From: Enterococcus_D sp050529585 | GTDB lineage: Bacteria; Bacillota; Bacilli; Lactobacillales; Enterococcaceae | Assembly: GCF_050529585.1 (NCBI RefSeq) | Contig: NZ_CP172882.1 | Coordinates: 2,046,001 to 2,110,000 of the forward strand | Direction: 5' to 3' | Length of the DNA stretch: 64,000 nucleotides | Program-made: the position numbers and the translations under genes | The notes under the pieces: model-generated | Seen by the model: only the letters and a program-made list of their open reading frames with translations | Database searches by the model: none | Told to the model about the DNA's origin: nothing | Shown here: positions 44,512 through 52,689 of the stretch, one piece after another | How the letters are laid out: the number at the start of each line of letters is the position of its first letter | Numbering within the stretch: the first letter of the stretch is position 1

Positions 44512-45561
44512 CTAATTCCCTCTAATCTGCTTGATTAATTGTTCATAAGACGTAAGTGTCTCCACTAAGTCCGCTTCATTGACAGCAACTCTGCCCCCTA
44601 TTGTACCAACTTTTGACAAAAATAACAGGTTTTTTTCTTTTTCCTGCAGTTCTAGCACATGCGTCAAATAGTCGCTGACCGAAAAGCTTGCCGGCAATTC
44701 TACAGGGTACCCCAAACGATAGAGCCAACGGCCAAATTGATCGAGATCGACTGACAGTTGCTGTTGATTGACCGTCCACATGAAATGAAACAATAAACCA
44801 TAGAACATTTTCATCGTATCCGATAACAAGTGACCATTTTCAGTTTTGTAAAAAGCATCCGTAAACAATTGGCCAAATTCTTCTAAACAATCTCCTTGCC
44901 GTTGATAAAGTTCGATAACTTTGTCAGTATACGCAGCAAAAGATTGTTTCATCATAACAGATTGATCAGGATAGCGTCGATACAATTCCCTTATAAAGTG
45001 TGAATCTCCTACTAATCCACAACGAATCAATAGTAAAAAATCAACGATTCTACCTTCTTGCTGCTTATCAGCAATCGTTTGGTCATAGATTACTTGACTC
45101 GGTCTATTAGGATTTTCCAACATGGGAATATCTGGCTTTTTGACTACGATAGCACGCGCTTTGACGCTTTTCGCCAATCCGCGTAAGGACACCGGAATCA
45201 ACCACAATTGCGTATTTAAGACAGCAGTTGCATGGATAAAACTGCTCAACGCCATAATCCCTTCATTGCCAAATCCTACGATCAATAACTGGCTTTGTTT
45301 TGGGTAATTTCCCAAAAATTCCATTCCATGGGTAAATTCTGTAAAATTATTACAATAGACTTGATTGGTACATATATACCAACTAACCTCTTTTGGCATG
45401 AATAAACGGGTCAGCTTTTCATAAAAACGATCGTAGTAGCGCTGATTGGTAAAAATGATCACTTGTTCAGCAGCTATTGCCTGTTCCCGTAAAACAGAAG
45501 CCAATGTCTCACCATATAAAATAGTTGTTTCCTGTTGCCCACGAGAAAATAAAAATTCCAT
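44512..45561 (-). CDS. Degenerate 3-dehydroquinate synthase (AroB) homologue
   Basis: A 349-residue protein that aligns by eye to AroB along its length. VIIFTNQRYYDRFYEKL matches the nucleotide-binding half. LLIVGFGNEGIMALSSFIHAT stands for the GGGVVGDLAGF region, and NPNRPSQVIYDQ for the F-x-QP-x-x-V-x-x-D region. GRIVDFLLLIRCGLVGD stands for the GxAEVIKxxLIxD region. The zinc ligands Glu and two His appear replaced (Leu, Gln, Ser). The DSSVGGK loop is also lost (SVKA). It is therefore probably a pseudoenzyme. The open frame is intact, with AGGAGG before the ATG. It is first in the operon with ypiA and ypiB, the place where Bacillus keeps aro genes. Confidence 0.68.
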   Translation of the reverse strand: MEFLFSRGQQETTILYGETLASVLREQAIAAEQVIIFTNQRYYDRFYEKLTRLFMPKEVSWYICTNQVYCNNFTEFTHGMEFLGNYPKQSQLLIVGFGNEGIMALSSFIHATAVLNTQLWLIPVSLRGLAKSVKARAIVVKKPDIPMLENPNRPSQVIYDQTIADKQQEGRIVDFLLLIRCGLVGDSHFIRELYRRYPDQSVMMKQSFAAYTDKVIELYQRQGDCLEEFGQLFTDAFYKTENGHLLSDTMKMFYGLLFHFMWTVNQQQLSVDLDQFGRWLYRLGYPVELPASFSVSDYLTHVLELQEKEKNLLFLSKVGTIGGRVAVNEADLVETLTSYEQLIKQIRGN

Positions 45562-45586
45562 AACCGGCCTCCTATCACTTGTATCT

Positions 45587-45595
45587 ATTATACCA
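45587..45595 (-). promoter_or_regulatory. Extended -10 promoter of the aroB-like/ypiA/ypiB operon
   Basis: TGGTATAAT on the minus strand about 25 bp before the start codon. Confidence 0.55.
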
Positions 45596-45598
45596 AGA

Positions 45599-45614
45599 AG
45601 GCGCTTAAACGCCT
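45599..45614. repeat. 16-bp near-perfect inverted repeat behind the -10
   Basis: AGGCGCTTAAACGCCT: arms AGGCG/CGCCT with TTAA at the centre, directly upstream of the extended -10. It could be an operator; no matching regulator is known. Confidence 0.45.
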
Positions 45615-45659
45615 ACTAAATCGCTAGATCTGTGCGTTGGTACATGTTCAGAAGACAAC

Positions 45660-45700
45660 AAAAAAATGCCTCATAACTGACAAACAGTCTGAGACACTTC
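45660..45700 (-). terminator. Terminator of the ilv operon
   Basis: TGTCTCA...ACTG and CAGT...TGAGGCA pair on the minus strand with a TTTTTTT tail. Confidence 0.75.
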
Positions 45701-45715
45701 ATTGAATCCTTTGTG

Positions 45716-46969
45716 TTAGACGAGCAATGAATATAAGGATTGATTGTTCTGCAGATTGATGTATTGATCATCAAAAGCGTCAATACGTGCCAATAATGCC
45801 TCTAGATCGGACTTGCGCTTCAGCAAGATGCCCAGCATGACTGGTCCTGTTCCACGATTGATTTTTTTGGTGTATTCAAAACGTGTGATATCATCATCTG
45901 GTCCTAGCACATGGCTGACAAATTCTTTAAGGGCCCCCGGGCGTTGCGGGAAATTGACAATGAAGTAATGCTTTAACCCTTGGTAAATCAAAGACTTTTC
46001 TTCAATTTCAGCCATCCTAGAACTATCATTGTTACCGCCGCTGATCACGCAAACGACGGTTTTGCCTTTAATTTGCTCTTTGATCAGATCCAGCGCTGCG
46101 ACACTTAACGCACCTGCTGGTTCAGCGACGATGGCTTGTTTGGTATACAGCTCAAGAATCGTTTGGCAAATAGCACCCTCTTCAACTGCCAAAAGTTGAT
46201 CCACGTATTGTCTGGCATGCTGATACGTAAGGTCGCCAACCTTCTTGACGGCTGCACCATCTACAAATTTTTCAATCTTCGATAAAGCAATTGGTTTTCC
46301 TTGATCAAAAGCGGCTTGCATCGAGGCAGCACCTACGGGTTCGGCACCAATGATTCTGACATGGGGGAGCCTTCCTTTCAAATAGGCGGCTGTGCCACTG
46401 ATTAAACCGCCGCCACCGATAGCTGCCACAACAAAGTCGATTTCTCTTTGTTCCTTCACTGCATCTTCCAGTATTTCAACCGCTAAGGTACCTTGCCCTG
46501 CAATGATCGCCGGGTCATCGAAAGGAGCAATGAAGGCCATCTGATTGTCGGTGGCAAAGCACTGCGCGGCTTCAGACGCAGCGTCAAAGGTATCACCTAC
46601 CAATTTGATTTGAACAAACGACCCACCAAAAAACTTCACTTGATTGATTTTTTGTTGCGGTGTCGTCGTCGGCATATAGATCACCGCTGACAATTGCCGT
46701 TCTTGACAAGTATAAGCCACCCCTTGCGCATGGTTGCCCGCACTTGCGCAGACGACACCTCGCGCAACCTTTTCTTGATTTGCTTGGGCAATTGCATAAT
46801 AGGCGCCTCTTAATTTGAAAGACCGGACTTTTTGCAAGTCCTCTCGTTTCAACAGAATCGTAGCATGATATTTTTCAGATAAAAAACGATCATATTGTAA
46901 AGGTGTGCGGCTGACGACTGGCGCCAATGCTTGATAGGCTTCTTCGATATCATTGACAGTAACAAACAA
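45716..46969 (-). CDS. ilvA: Threonine deaminase (threonine dehydratase)
   Basis: A 417-residue PLP enzyme that turns threonine into 2-oxobutanoate, the first step to isoleucine. The PLP Lys is in VRSFKLRGAYYA (about 53), the phosphate loop is ASAGNHAQGVAY, and GGGGLISG is at about 180. The C-terminal ACT-like regulatory domain (RPGALKEFVSHVLGPDDDITRFEY, single rather than double) marks the shorter form. The start is TTG at 46969 with AGGTGG 7 nt upstream. It is the last gene of ilvDBNCA. Confidence 0.94.
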   Translation of the reverse strand: MFVTVNDIEEAYQALAPVVSRTPLQYDRFLSEKYHATILLKREDLQKVRSFKLRGAYYAIAQANQEKVARGVVCASAGNHAQGVAYTCQERQLSAVIYMPTTTPQQKINQVKFFGGSFVQIKLVGDTFDAASEAAQCFATDNQMAFIAPFDDPAIIAGQGTLAVEILEDAVKEQREIDFVVAAIGGGGLISGTAAYLKGRLPHVRIIGAEPVGAASMQAAFDQGKPIALSKIEKFVDGAAVKKVGDLTYQHARQYVDQLLAVEEGAICQTILELYTKQAIVAEPAGALSVAALDLIKEQIKGKTVVCVISGGNNDSSRMAEIEEKSLIYQGLKHYFIVNFPQRPGALKEFVSHVLGPDDDITRFEYTKKINRGTGPVMLGILLKRKSDLEALLARIDAFDDQYINLQNNQSLYSLLV

Positions 46970-46981
46970 ATTATTCCACCT

Positions 46982-47971
46982 CTAGTCTTTTGAAACAAAT
47001 GGCATCATTTTTCTTAATTCGCTGCCGACTTTCTCAATTTGATGGTTGCCATTTTCTTCTCGCATTTTATGAAATTCCGGGAACCCATTTTGATTATCTG
47101 CGATAAAGCCTTTGGCAAATTGGCCATTTTGGATATCCGTTAACACAGCTTTCATATTGGCTTTGGTTTGATCTGTGATAACACGTGCTCCAGATACATA
47201 ATCTCCATACTCTGCGGTGTTAGAGATGGAGTGGCGCATCTTTTTGAATCCTCCTTCATAAATCAAATCAACGATCAGTTTCATTTCATGACACACTTCA
47301 AAATAAGCCAATTCTGGTTGGTAACCTGCTTCTACTAACGTTTCAAATCCAGCTTCAATCAGACTCGTTAATCCGCCGCACAAGACAGCTTGTTCACCAA
47401 ATAAGTCAGTTTCCGTTTCTTCTTTAAACGTAGTTTCTAAAACACCGACCCGGGTTGCACCAATTCCTTTAGCATACGACAATGCCGTAGCTTGTGCTTG
47501 TCCGCTGGCATCTTGATAAACAGCGAATAAAGCCGGTACAGCAAACCCTTCAGTAAATGTCCGTCGCACCAAATGCCCTGGACCTTTAGGTGCAACCAAG
47601 AAAACATCGACATCTTTTGGCGGTGTGATGACATCAAAATGGATATTGAATCCATGGGCAAAGGCCAATGCATTGCCAGCAGAAAGATTCGGTTCGATTT
47701 CGTTTTTGTACAAATCACCTTGGATTTCGTCAGGCGCTAAAATCATCACTACATCTGCTTTTTGAACGGCTTCAGAAACAGGGTAAACAGCAAAGCCATC
47801 ATTTTTCGCAGCATCAGCTGACTTTCCTTCTCGAATCCCGATAAAGACTTCGTGTCCGGTATCTCGTAAGTTTTGTGCGTGGGCATGACCTTGTGATCCG
47901 TATCCGATAATGGCGATTTTCTTGTCTCCTAGATTATCTGTGACTTCCTCATTGTAATATACTTTTACCAT
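46982..47971 (-). CDS. ilvC: Ketol-acid reductoisomerase, class I
   Basis: A 329-residue NADPH-dependent enzyme, the second step shared by valine and isoleucine synthesis. The Rossmann fold is IAIIGYGSQGHAHAQNLRDTG (about 18-40). The magnesium site includes DLFGEQAVLCGGLTSLI and EVCHEMKLIVDLIYEGG. GGAGGG lies 8 nt before the ATG at 47971, and the longer frame to 48019 is leader. It follows ilvN and precedes ilvA by 12 bp. Confidence 0.96.
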   Translation of the reverse strand: MVKVYYNEEVTDNLGDKKIAIIGYGSQGHAHAQNLRDTGHEVFIGIREGKSADAAKNDGFAVYPVSEAVQKADVVMILAPDEIQGDLYKNEIEPNLSAGNALAFAHGFNIHFDVITPPKDVDVFLVAPKGPGHLVRRTFTEGFAVPALFAVYQDASGQAQATALSYAKGIGATRVGVLETTFKEETETDLFGEQAVLCGGLTSLIEAGFETLVEAGYQPELAYFEVCHEMKLIVDLIYEGGFKKMRHSISNTAEYGDYVSGARVITDQTKANMKAVLTDIQNGQFAKGFIADNQNGFPEFHKMREENGNHQIEKVGSELRKMMPFVSKD

Positions 47972-48019
47972 GTCTGTTTCCCTCCGAATTCTTTCTTTAT
48001 TAAAGCAATATGATTGCAT

Positions 48020-48496
48020 TTAACCTCTTGTAAAGCCAGTCACACCAGTACGTGCTAGCTGTTTGACTCCATATGGCCGTAAAACATCGATACACGCTTC
48101 GACTTTCTTCGTGTCACCGGCAACTTGAACCACGATCGTTTTCAGCCCCACATCAACAATATGGGCCCGAAAAGGATCGATCACGGCTTGGATCTCTGAA
48201 CGTGTTGTTGTTGGCGCATTGACTTTGATCAATACCAGTTCACGCTCGATATGGGGATCCTCTGTAATATCTGATACTTTCAAGACATCGATTTGTTTGT
48301 TCAATTGCTTGATGACTTGTTCGGTTTCCGTCAATTGATCAACATTGACAATGATCGTCATACGGGAAAAATCCGGTTGTTCGGTGACACCGACTGAAAT
48401 ACTTTCAATATTGACTTGCCTGCGATTCAGCACGCTGGTGATGCGACTGAGTACACCTGCTTCATTGTGGACGATTGCCGCCAACATACGTTTCAT
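48020..48496 (-). CDS. ilvN: Acetolactate synthase small (regulatory) subunit
   Basis: A 158-residue subunit with an N-terminal ACT domain (NEAGVLSRITSVLNRRQVNIESISVG, residues 10-35) that gives valine feedback inhibition in the family, and a C-terminal domain. It starts 2 bp after ilvB. Length and order match the biosynthetic ALS pair rather than the catabolic AlsS, which lacks a small subunit. Confidence 0.95.
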   Translation of the reverse strand: MKRMLAAIVHNEAGVLSRITSVLNRRQVNIESISVGVTEQPDFSRMTIIVNVDQLTETEQVIKQLNKQIDVLKVSDITEDPHIERELVLIKVNAPTTTRSEIQAVIDPFRAHIVDVGLKTIVVQVAGDTKKVEACIDVLRPYGVKQLARTGVTGFTRG

Positions 48497-48498
48497 GG

Positions 48499-50199
48499 TC
48501 AGACCCCCATCATTTCATGATTTGCTTTACCCGGCGGAATCATTGGCAACACATGCTCAGAGGTCGACACCATCACTTCGATCAGTTGTGGCCCTTCTTG
48601 GGAAAAAGCAACTTCTAAATCAGAGACGAGTGTTTCATTTACTGCAATCCGTGTACCTGCTATGCCATATGCTTCAGCCAGTTTAATAAAATCTGGTTGC
48701 TGATTAAACACCGAAGCCGAGCGTCGTTTATCATGGAATGTTTCTTGCCATTGCCGAACCATTCCCAAGGATTGATTGTTCATCAAGATAAACTTCACAT
48801 TCAGTCCATACTCATTTAGAATCGCAAATTCTTGATTAGTCATTTGAAAACCGCCATCCCCAACGAAAACCACGACCGTCTTATCAGGATGCGCGAACTG
48901 CGCCCCGATACCAGCAGGAATGCCGTAGCCCATTGTTCCTAATCCGCCACTTGTGATCAGTTGTTTCGGAAACTGAAATGGATAAAATTGTGCCACCCAC
49001 ATCTGATGCTGACCGACATCCGTCACGACATACGCTTCTCCGTTGGTGATCCGTCCTATTTCTTCAACGACTCTTTGGGGCTTGATTTCTTCATTCTGTG
49101 TGCGATCATACCGATAAGGTTTATCCGCTTTTCGGGTTTGACAACAAGCGACCCATTCTGCCCACTGATCAGCACGCGGTTTGTAGTGCAGCATTTGCAA
49201 CAGTGCTGATTTGGCATCACCCACTATAGGAATCTTTGTTTCGACGATTTTGCCGATTTCTACAGGGTCGATATCGATATGGGCTACGATTGCTTGTTTG
49301 CCAAACTGGCTGCCTGCAGTGGCCAAACGGTCATCAAATCGTGAGCCAATGTTGATGATCAAGTCGGCTTCTGATAATGCCATGTTCGATGCATAGGTAC
49401 CATGCATCCCTCCCATCCCTAAAAACAACGGATGATCGGCCGATAGCAAACCCAACCCTAATAGGGTCGTGACTGTAGGTATCTGATACAGTTCAACAAA
49501 ACTTTGCAATTCTGCCGCTGCTTCTGCTGCAATCACACCAGCCCCGGCTAATACGACCGGCCGTTTGGCTTTACCAAGAACTTGCATCAATTTCTCGATC
49601 TGCAGCATAGACGGGTCGATAGTAGGCTGGTAACTTTTGCGTTGTACCGGTAATGGAAACTGAGCTGCTGTTTCTTGCAAAGTTATATCTTTTGGCAGAT
49701 CGATCACGACGGGTCCTTTGCGACCGGTATCCGCAATGTGAAATGCTTCTGCAATCACTTTAGGTAAATCATCGACACAACGTACTTGGTAGTTGTGTTT
49801 TGTGATAGGCAGTGTGATCCCCAGAATATCCGCCTCCTGAAATGCGTCCTTGCCGATGCCAGCAGTGGCGACTTGTCCTGTGATCACTACTAGTGGCACT
49901 GAATCACTCATTGCATCAGCGATCCCTGTCACAACATTGGTCGCACCGGGACCACTTGTCACCAAGACGACCCCTACCTTGCCTGTGGCTTTAGCGTAGC
50001 CTTCAGCCGCATGAATCGCGCCTTGTTCATGACGCGTCAAAATATTGGGAATAGCTGCATCGTAGAGCTGATCATACAAAGGCAATACGGCACCGCCAGG
50101 GTAACCAAAAATCATTTCTACACCTTGCTCTTGTAAACTATCGACTAAGACTTTGGCACCTGTTCTTAAGTGATCGGAACTGTATTCGATATTTTCCAT
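48499..50199 (-). CDS. ilvB: Acetolactate synthase large (catalytic) subunit
   Basis: A 566-residue ThDP enzyme that joins two pyruvates, or pyruvate and 2-oxobutanoate. The catalytic Glu is in TRHEQGAIHAAEGYA (about 60), the FAD/central domain contains INIGSRFDDRLATG-like sequence, and the ThDP motif is VGDGGFQMTNQEF with a later MNNQSLGMVRQWQ. It lies 2 bp after ilvD and is followed by its small subunit. Confidence 0.96.
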   Translation of the reverse strand: MENIEYSSDHLRTGAKVLVDSLQEQGVEMIFGYPGGAVLPLYDQLYDAAIPNILTRHEQGAIHAAEGYAKATGKVGVVLVTSGPGATNVVTGIADAMSDSVPLVVITGQVATAGIGKDAFQEADILGITLPITKHNYQVRCVDDLPKVIAEAFHIADTGRKGPVVIDLPKDITLQETAAQFPLPVQRKSYQPTIDPSMLQIEKLMQVLGKAKRPVVLAGAGVIAAEAAAELQSFVELYQIPTVTTLLGLGLLSADHPLFLGMGGMHGTYASNMALSEADLIINIGSRFDDRLATAGSQFGKQAIVAHIDIDPVEIGKIVETKIPIVGDAKSALLQMLHYKPRADQWAEWVACCQTRKADKPYRYDRTQNEEIKPQRVVEEIGRITNGEAYVVTDVGQHQMWVAQFYPFQFPKQLITSGGLGTMGYGIPAGIGAQFAHPDKTVVVFVGDGGFQMTNQEFAILNEYGLNVKFILMNNQSLGMVRQWQETFHDKRRSASVFNQQPDFIKLAEAYGIAGTRIAVNETLVSDLEVAFSQEGPQLIEVMVSTSEHVLPMIPPGKANHEMMGV

Positions 50200-50201
50200 T
50201 G

Positions 50202-51896
50202 CTATTCCTCCTCTGGCACGCGCATCACGCCGCCGGTATTTGCTGATGTAACGAGTGCTGTATAACGCGCCAACCAGCCTTTTTTGACTTTCGAGCGAAA
50301 TTTTGGTCTGACAAGCGCTCTTTCTTGCATCTCTTCATCGGAAACGGCTAAATGAATGGTTCTGTGCACCAAGTCGATCACGATTTCATCACCATCTTGG
50401 ACTAACCCCAATGGACCACCAGCTGCGGCTTCTGGCGAGATATGTCCCACTGCAATGCCTCGTGTTGCGCCAGAGAAGCGGCCGTCTGTGATCAAGGCGA
50501 CATCTTTGCCTAGTCCTCGACCGACAATACTCGATGTAGGCGCCAGCATTTCTGGCATCCCTGGCCCCCCCTTAGGTCCCTCATAACGGATCACCACCAC
50601 ATGTCCTTTTTGAACTGTATGATCATCGATCGCAGCGACTGCTTCATCATGAGAATCAAAGCAAATGGCTTTGCCTTTGAAAACATGGATACTAGGATCG
50701 ACACCGCCCACTTTGATGACACTGCCTTCAGGTGCGATGTTGCCATATAGAATCGATAAACCGCCTACTGGACTATACGGATTTTCTTTTGGATGAATCA
50801 CCTCTTCATTATGGATGACAGCATTTGCGACATTTTCTCTTAACGTCTTACCAGTGACCGTGAGACGATCCGGATGAATCGCACCTTCGATATCAACCAA
50901 TTGTCGAATGATTGCTGATACCCCGCCAGCTTCATGTACATCATGCATCGAATATGCTGATGAAGGAGCGATTTTGGATAGGTAAGGTACCCTTTTTGCA
51001 ATTTCATTGACCCGTTTCAAGTCATAATCGATTTCCGCTTCACTGGCAATAGCCAATGTGTGGAGTACAGTATTGGTTGACCCTCCCATCGCCATGTCCA
51101 ATGCAAACGCATCATCGATGGCTTCTTTCGTGACAATGTCACGAGGTTTGACTTGTTGTTTGACCAGATCCATCAAATGAAATGCTGCTTGTCGAACCAA
51201 TTCTCGCCGCTCATTGGAGACAGCCAAAATCGTACCATTGCCTGGCAAAGCCAAGCCTAAGACTTCTAACAAGCAATTCATTGAGTTGGCAGTGAACATG
51301 CCAGCGCAAGATCCACAGGTTGGACAAGCGTTTTGTTCCATAAACTCAAAATCGGCTTTCGACATTTGTCCATCTTTATAAGCACCGACTGCTTCAAACA
51401 TGGATGACAACGTGGTTTGATGCCCCCGTGGATCGATTCCTGCTTTCATAGGTCCGCCAGAACAAAAGATAGCCGGTACATTGGTGCGCATTGCAGCCAA
51501 GATCATTCCTGGGGTGATCTTGTCGCAGTTGGGAATATAGAACACACCGTCAAACCAGTGGGCATTGATGACTGTCTCTGCCGAATCAGCAATCAGCTCT
51601 CGGCTGGGCAGCGAGTACCGCATCCCGATGTGTCCCATGGCGATCCCATCATCGACACCGATCGTATTGAACTCAAAGGGGATACCGCCAGCTTCTCTTA
51701 TGGCTTCTTTGGCGACATCCGCTAACTCTCTTAAGTGGACGTGCCCTGGTACGATATCAATATATGAGTTGCAAATCGCTATAAACGGTTTATTCATATC
51801 GTGAATATTTTTTACTTGTCCTGTGGCATACAGCAAACTTCTCGCTGGTGCTGCATCAATTCCTTTTTTGATCTGATCGCTTCTCACCTTCACCAT
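50202..51896 (-). CDS. ilvD: Dihydroxy-acid dehydratase
   Basis: A 564-residue Fe-S enzyme that forms the 2-keto acids of valine and isoleucine. The cluster Cys are in FIAICNSYIDIVPGH, IPNCDKITPGM and ACPTCGSCAGMFTANSMN. It carries the C-terminal RFSGATRGIAVGHISPEA. It is the first gene of ilvDBNCA. GGTGAAG lies before the ATG at 51896, directly after an attenuator hairpin. The same gene order is known from lactic acid bacteria, where leu genes may precede it; none are present here. Confidence 0.95.
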   Translation of the reverse strand: MVKVRSDQIKKGIDAAPARSLLYATGQVKNIHDMNKPFIAICNSYIDIVPGHVHLRELADVAKEAIREAGGIPFEFNTIGVDDGIAMGHIGMRYSLPSRELIADSAETVINAHWFDGVFYIPNCDKITPGMILAAMRTNVPAIFCSGGPMKAGIDPRGHQTTLSSMFEAVGAYKDGQMSKADFEFMEQNACPTCGSCAGMFTANSMNCLLEVLGLALPGNGTILAVSNERRELVRQAAFHLMDLVKQQVKPRDIVTKEAIDDAFALDMAMGGSTNTVLHTLAIASEAEIDYDLKRVNEIAKRVPYLSKIAPSSAYSMHDVHEAGGVSAIIRQLVDIEGAIHPDRLTVTGKTLRENVANAVIHNEEVIHPKENPYSPVGGLSILYGNIAPEGSVIKVGGVDPSIHVFKGKAICFDSHDEAVAAIDDHTVQKGHVVVIRYEGPKGGPGMPEMLAPTSSIVGRGLGKDVALITDGRFSGATRGIAVGHISPEAAAGGPLGLVQDGDEIVIDLVHRTIHLAVSDEEMQERALVRPKFRSKVKKGWLARYTALVTSANTGGVMRVPEEE

Positions 51897-51911
51897 CTCC
51901 TACAACTTTGT

Positions 51912-51963
51912 ATAAAAAAAAGCATCCCGGTTATAAAAACTGGGATGCTTTGTCAGAATCCCA
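51912..51963 (-). terminator. ilv attenuator: terminator and competing antiterminator
   Basis: On the minus strand AGCATCCCAG (51940-51949) and CCGGGATGCT (51921-51930) form a terminator stem followed by TTTTTTTT, only 16 bp before ilvD. The 5' arm can instead pair as ATCCCA with TGGGAT (51958-51963 and 51941-51946), which would block the terminator. Confidence 0.88.
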
Positions 51964-52016
51964 TTTTACTTACGCAAATAGGACTAAAACAAACGGATGA
52001 ATTTTGCTTCCGTGTT

Positions 52017-52070
52017 CTAAGTCCTGGTCTCAATAATAATGACTAATAAATATTGATTGTAATTGCGCAT
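52017..52070 (-). CDS. ilv leader peptide with Leu-Leu-Val-Ile-Ile-Ile
   Basis: A 17-residue frame MRNYNQYLLVIIIETRT followed by TAG, with GAAGGAG 9 nt before its ATG at 52070. Six consecutive branched-chain codons (L L V I I I) fit a classic attenuation peptide: ribosomes stall there when Ile, Val or Leu tRNA is uncharged. It lies 63-105 bp upstream of the attenuator hairpin and about 120 bp before ilvD. It is too short for normal gene callers. Confidence 0.88.
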   Translation of the reverse strand: MRNYNQYLLVIIIETRT

Positions 52071-52120
52071 GGAAAATGGCTCCTTCATGAGAAAATATGT
52101 TGTTCTTGTAATTGTTTAAC

Positions 52121-52149
52121 AATATACCTCTTAAAAAAATCAAAGTCAA
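52121..52149 (-). promoter_or_regulatory. Promoter of the ilv operon
   Basis: TTGACT (52144-52149) and TATATT (52121-52126) on the minus strand, 17-bp spacer. Transcription should start near 52114, before the leader peptide. Confidence 0.82.
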
Positions 52150-52151
52150 CA

Positions 52152-52166
52152 AATTTTCTGAATTAT
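52152..52166. promoter_or_regulatory. CodY-type box adjoining the ilv -35
   Basis: AATTTTCTGAATTAT matches AATTTTCWGAAAATT at 12 of 15 positions, next to the -35. CodY represses ilv genes when branched-chain amino acids and GTP are plentiful. Confidence 0.65.
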
Positions 52167-52374
52167 TTTTCAATGATTACAATTTCAGAGAGTTATTTTA
52201 ATCAAGGTTTCTCAATGAAAAACATAAAAGAAAATGGAATAATCCTTGTCCTATCAATGTGAAAGCGGAGAAATAAATACAATAGTTGCGTCAAAACAGT
52301 TATTTTAAAATAACAAAAGAATCATATTATTTTTTTGAATTTTCTGAATATAAATCCTTTTCAATTTCCACAAA
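52167..52374. other. AT-rich region between hup and the ilv promoter
   Basis: About 200 bp with no credible gene. It contains a second CodY-like box (52338-52352) and nothing else I can name. A short open frame at 52053-52262 on the plus strand lacks coding character. Confidence 0.6.
52338..52352. promoter_or_regulatory. Second CodY-type box, distal
   Basis: AATTTTCTGAATATA matches the CodY consensus at 13 of 15 positions. It lies about 190 bp upstream of the ilv promoter in AT-rich sequence, so chance is possible. Confidence 0.5.
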
Positions 52375-52402
52375 AAAAAACCCTTGATTACTCAAGGGTT
52401 TC
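52375..52402 (-). terminator. Terminator of hup
   Basis: ACCCTTGA and TCAAGGGT with a 4-nt loop; the minus strand continues with a long T-run. Confidence 0.9.
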
Positions 52403-52413
52403 ACAAGACTCAA

Positions 52414-52689
52414 TTATTTCACTGCGTCTTTAAGAGCTTTACCTGGTTTGAATGCAGGTACTTTGCTAGCAGGGATCTTGATTTCTTCACCAGTTTGTGG
52501 GTTGCGTCCTTTGCGTTCCGCACGAGAACGAACTTCAAAGTTACCAAAGCCGATTAGTTGAACTTTTTCACCGTTAGCTAAAGCCTCTTGAATTGTAGAG
52601 AATACAGCGTCTACTGCTGCAGTTGCGTCTTTTTTAGTTAAATCAGTAGCTGATGCAACTTTTTCGATTAATTCTGCTTTATTTGCCAT
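52414..52689 (-). CDS. hup: DNA-binding protein HU
   Basis: A 91-residue HU nucleoid protein. It starts MANKAELIEKVASATDLTKK. The DNA-binding arm is GFGNFEVRSRAERKGRNPQTGEEI with the intercalating Pro. The ATG at 52689 has AGGAGG 11 nt upstream. The position next to der (engA) is the same as hbs in Bacillus. The 230-bp gap before it probably holds its promoter, which I cannot pin down. Confidence 0.97.
   Translation of the reverse strand: MANKAELIEKVASATDLTKKDATAAVDAVFSTIQEALANGEKVQLIGFGNFEVRSRAERKGRNPQTGEEIKIPASKVPAFKPGKALKDAVK

Noticed and set aside
52053..52262. Plus-strand frame of 69 codons in the hup-ilv gap
   Set aside because: No ribosome site, crosses the ilv promoter and leader peptide, no coding pattern.
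51897..52413. T-box before ilvD
   Set aside because: No GGTGGTACCGCG-type core or Stem I motifs in this leader. The leader peptide and terminator explain it better.
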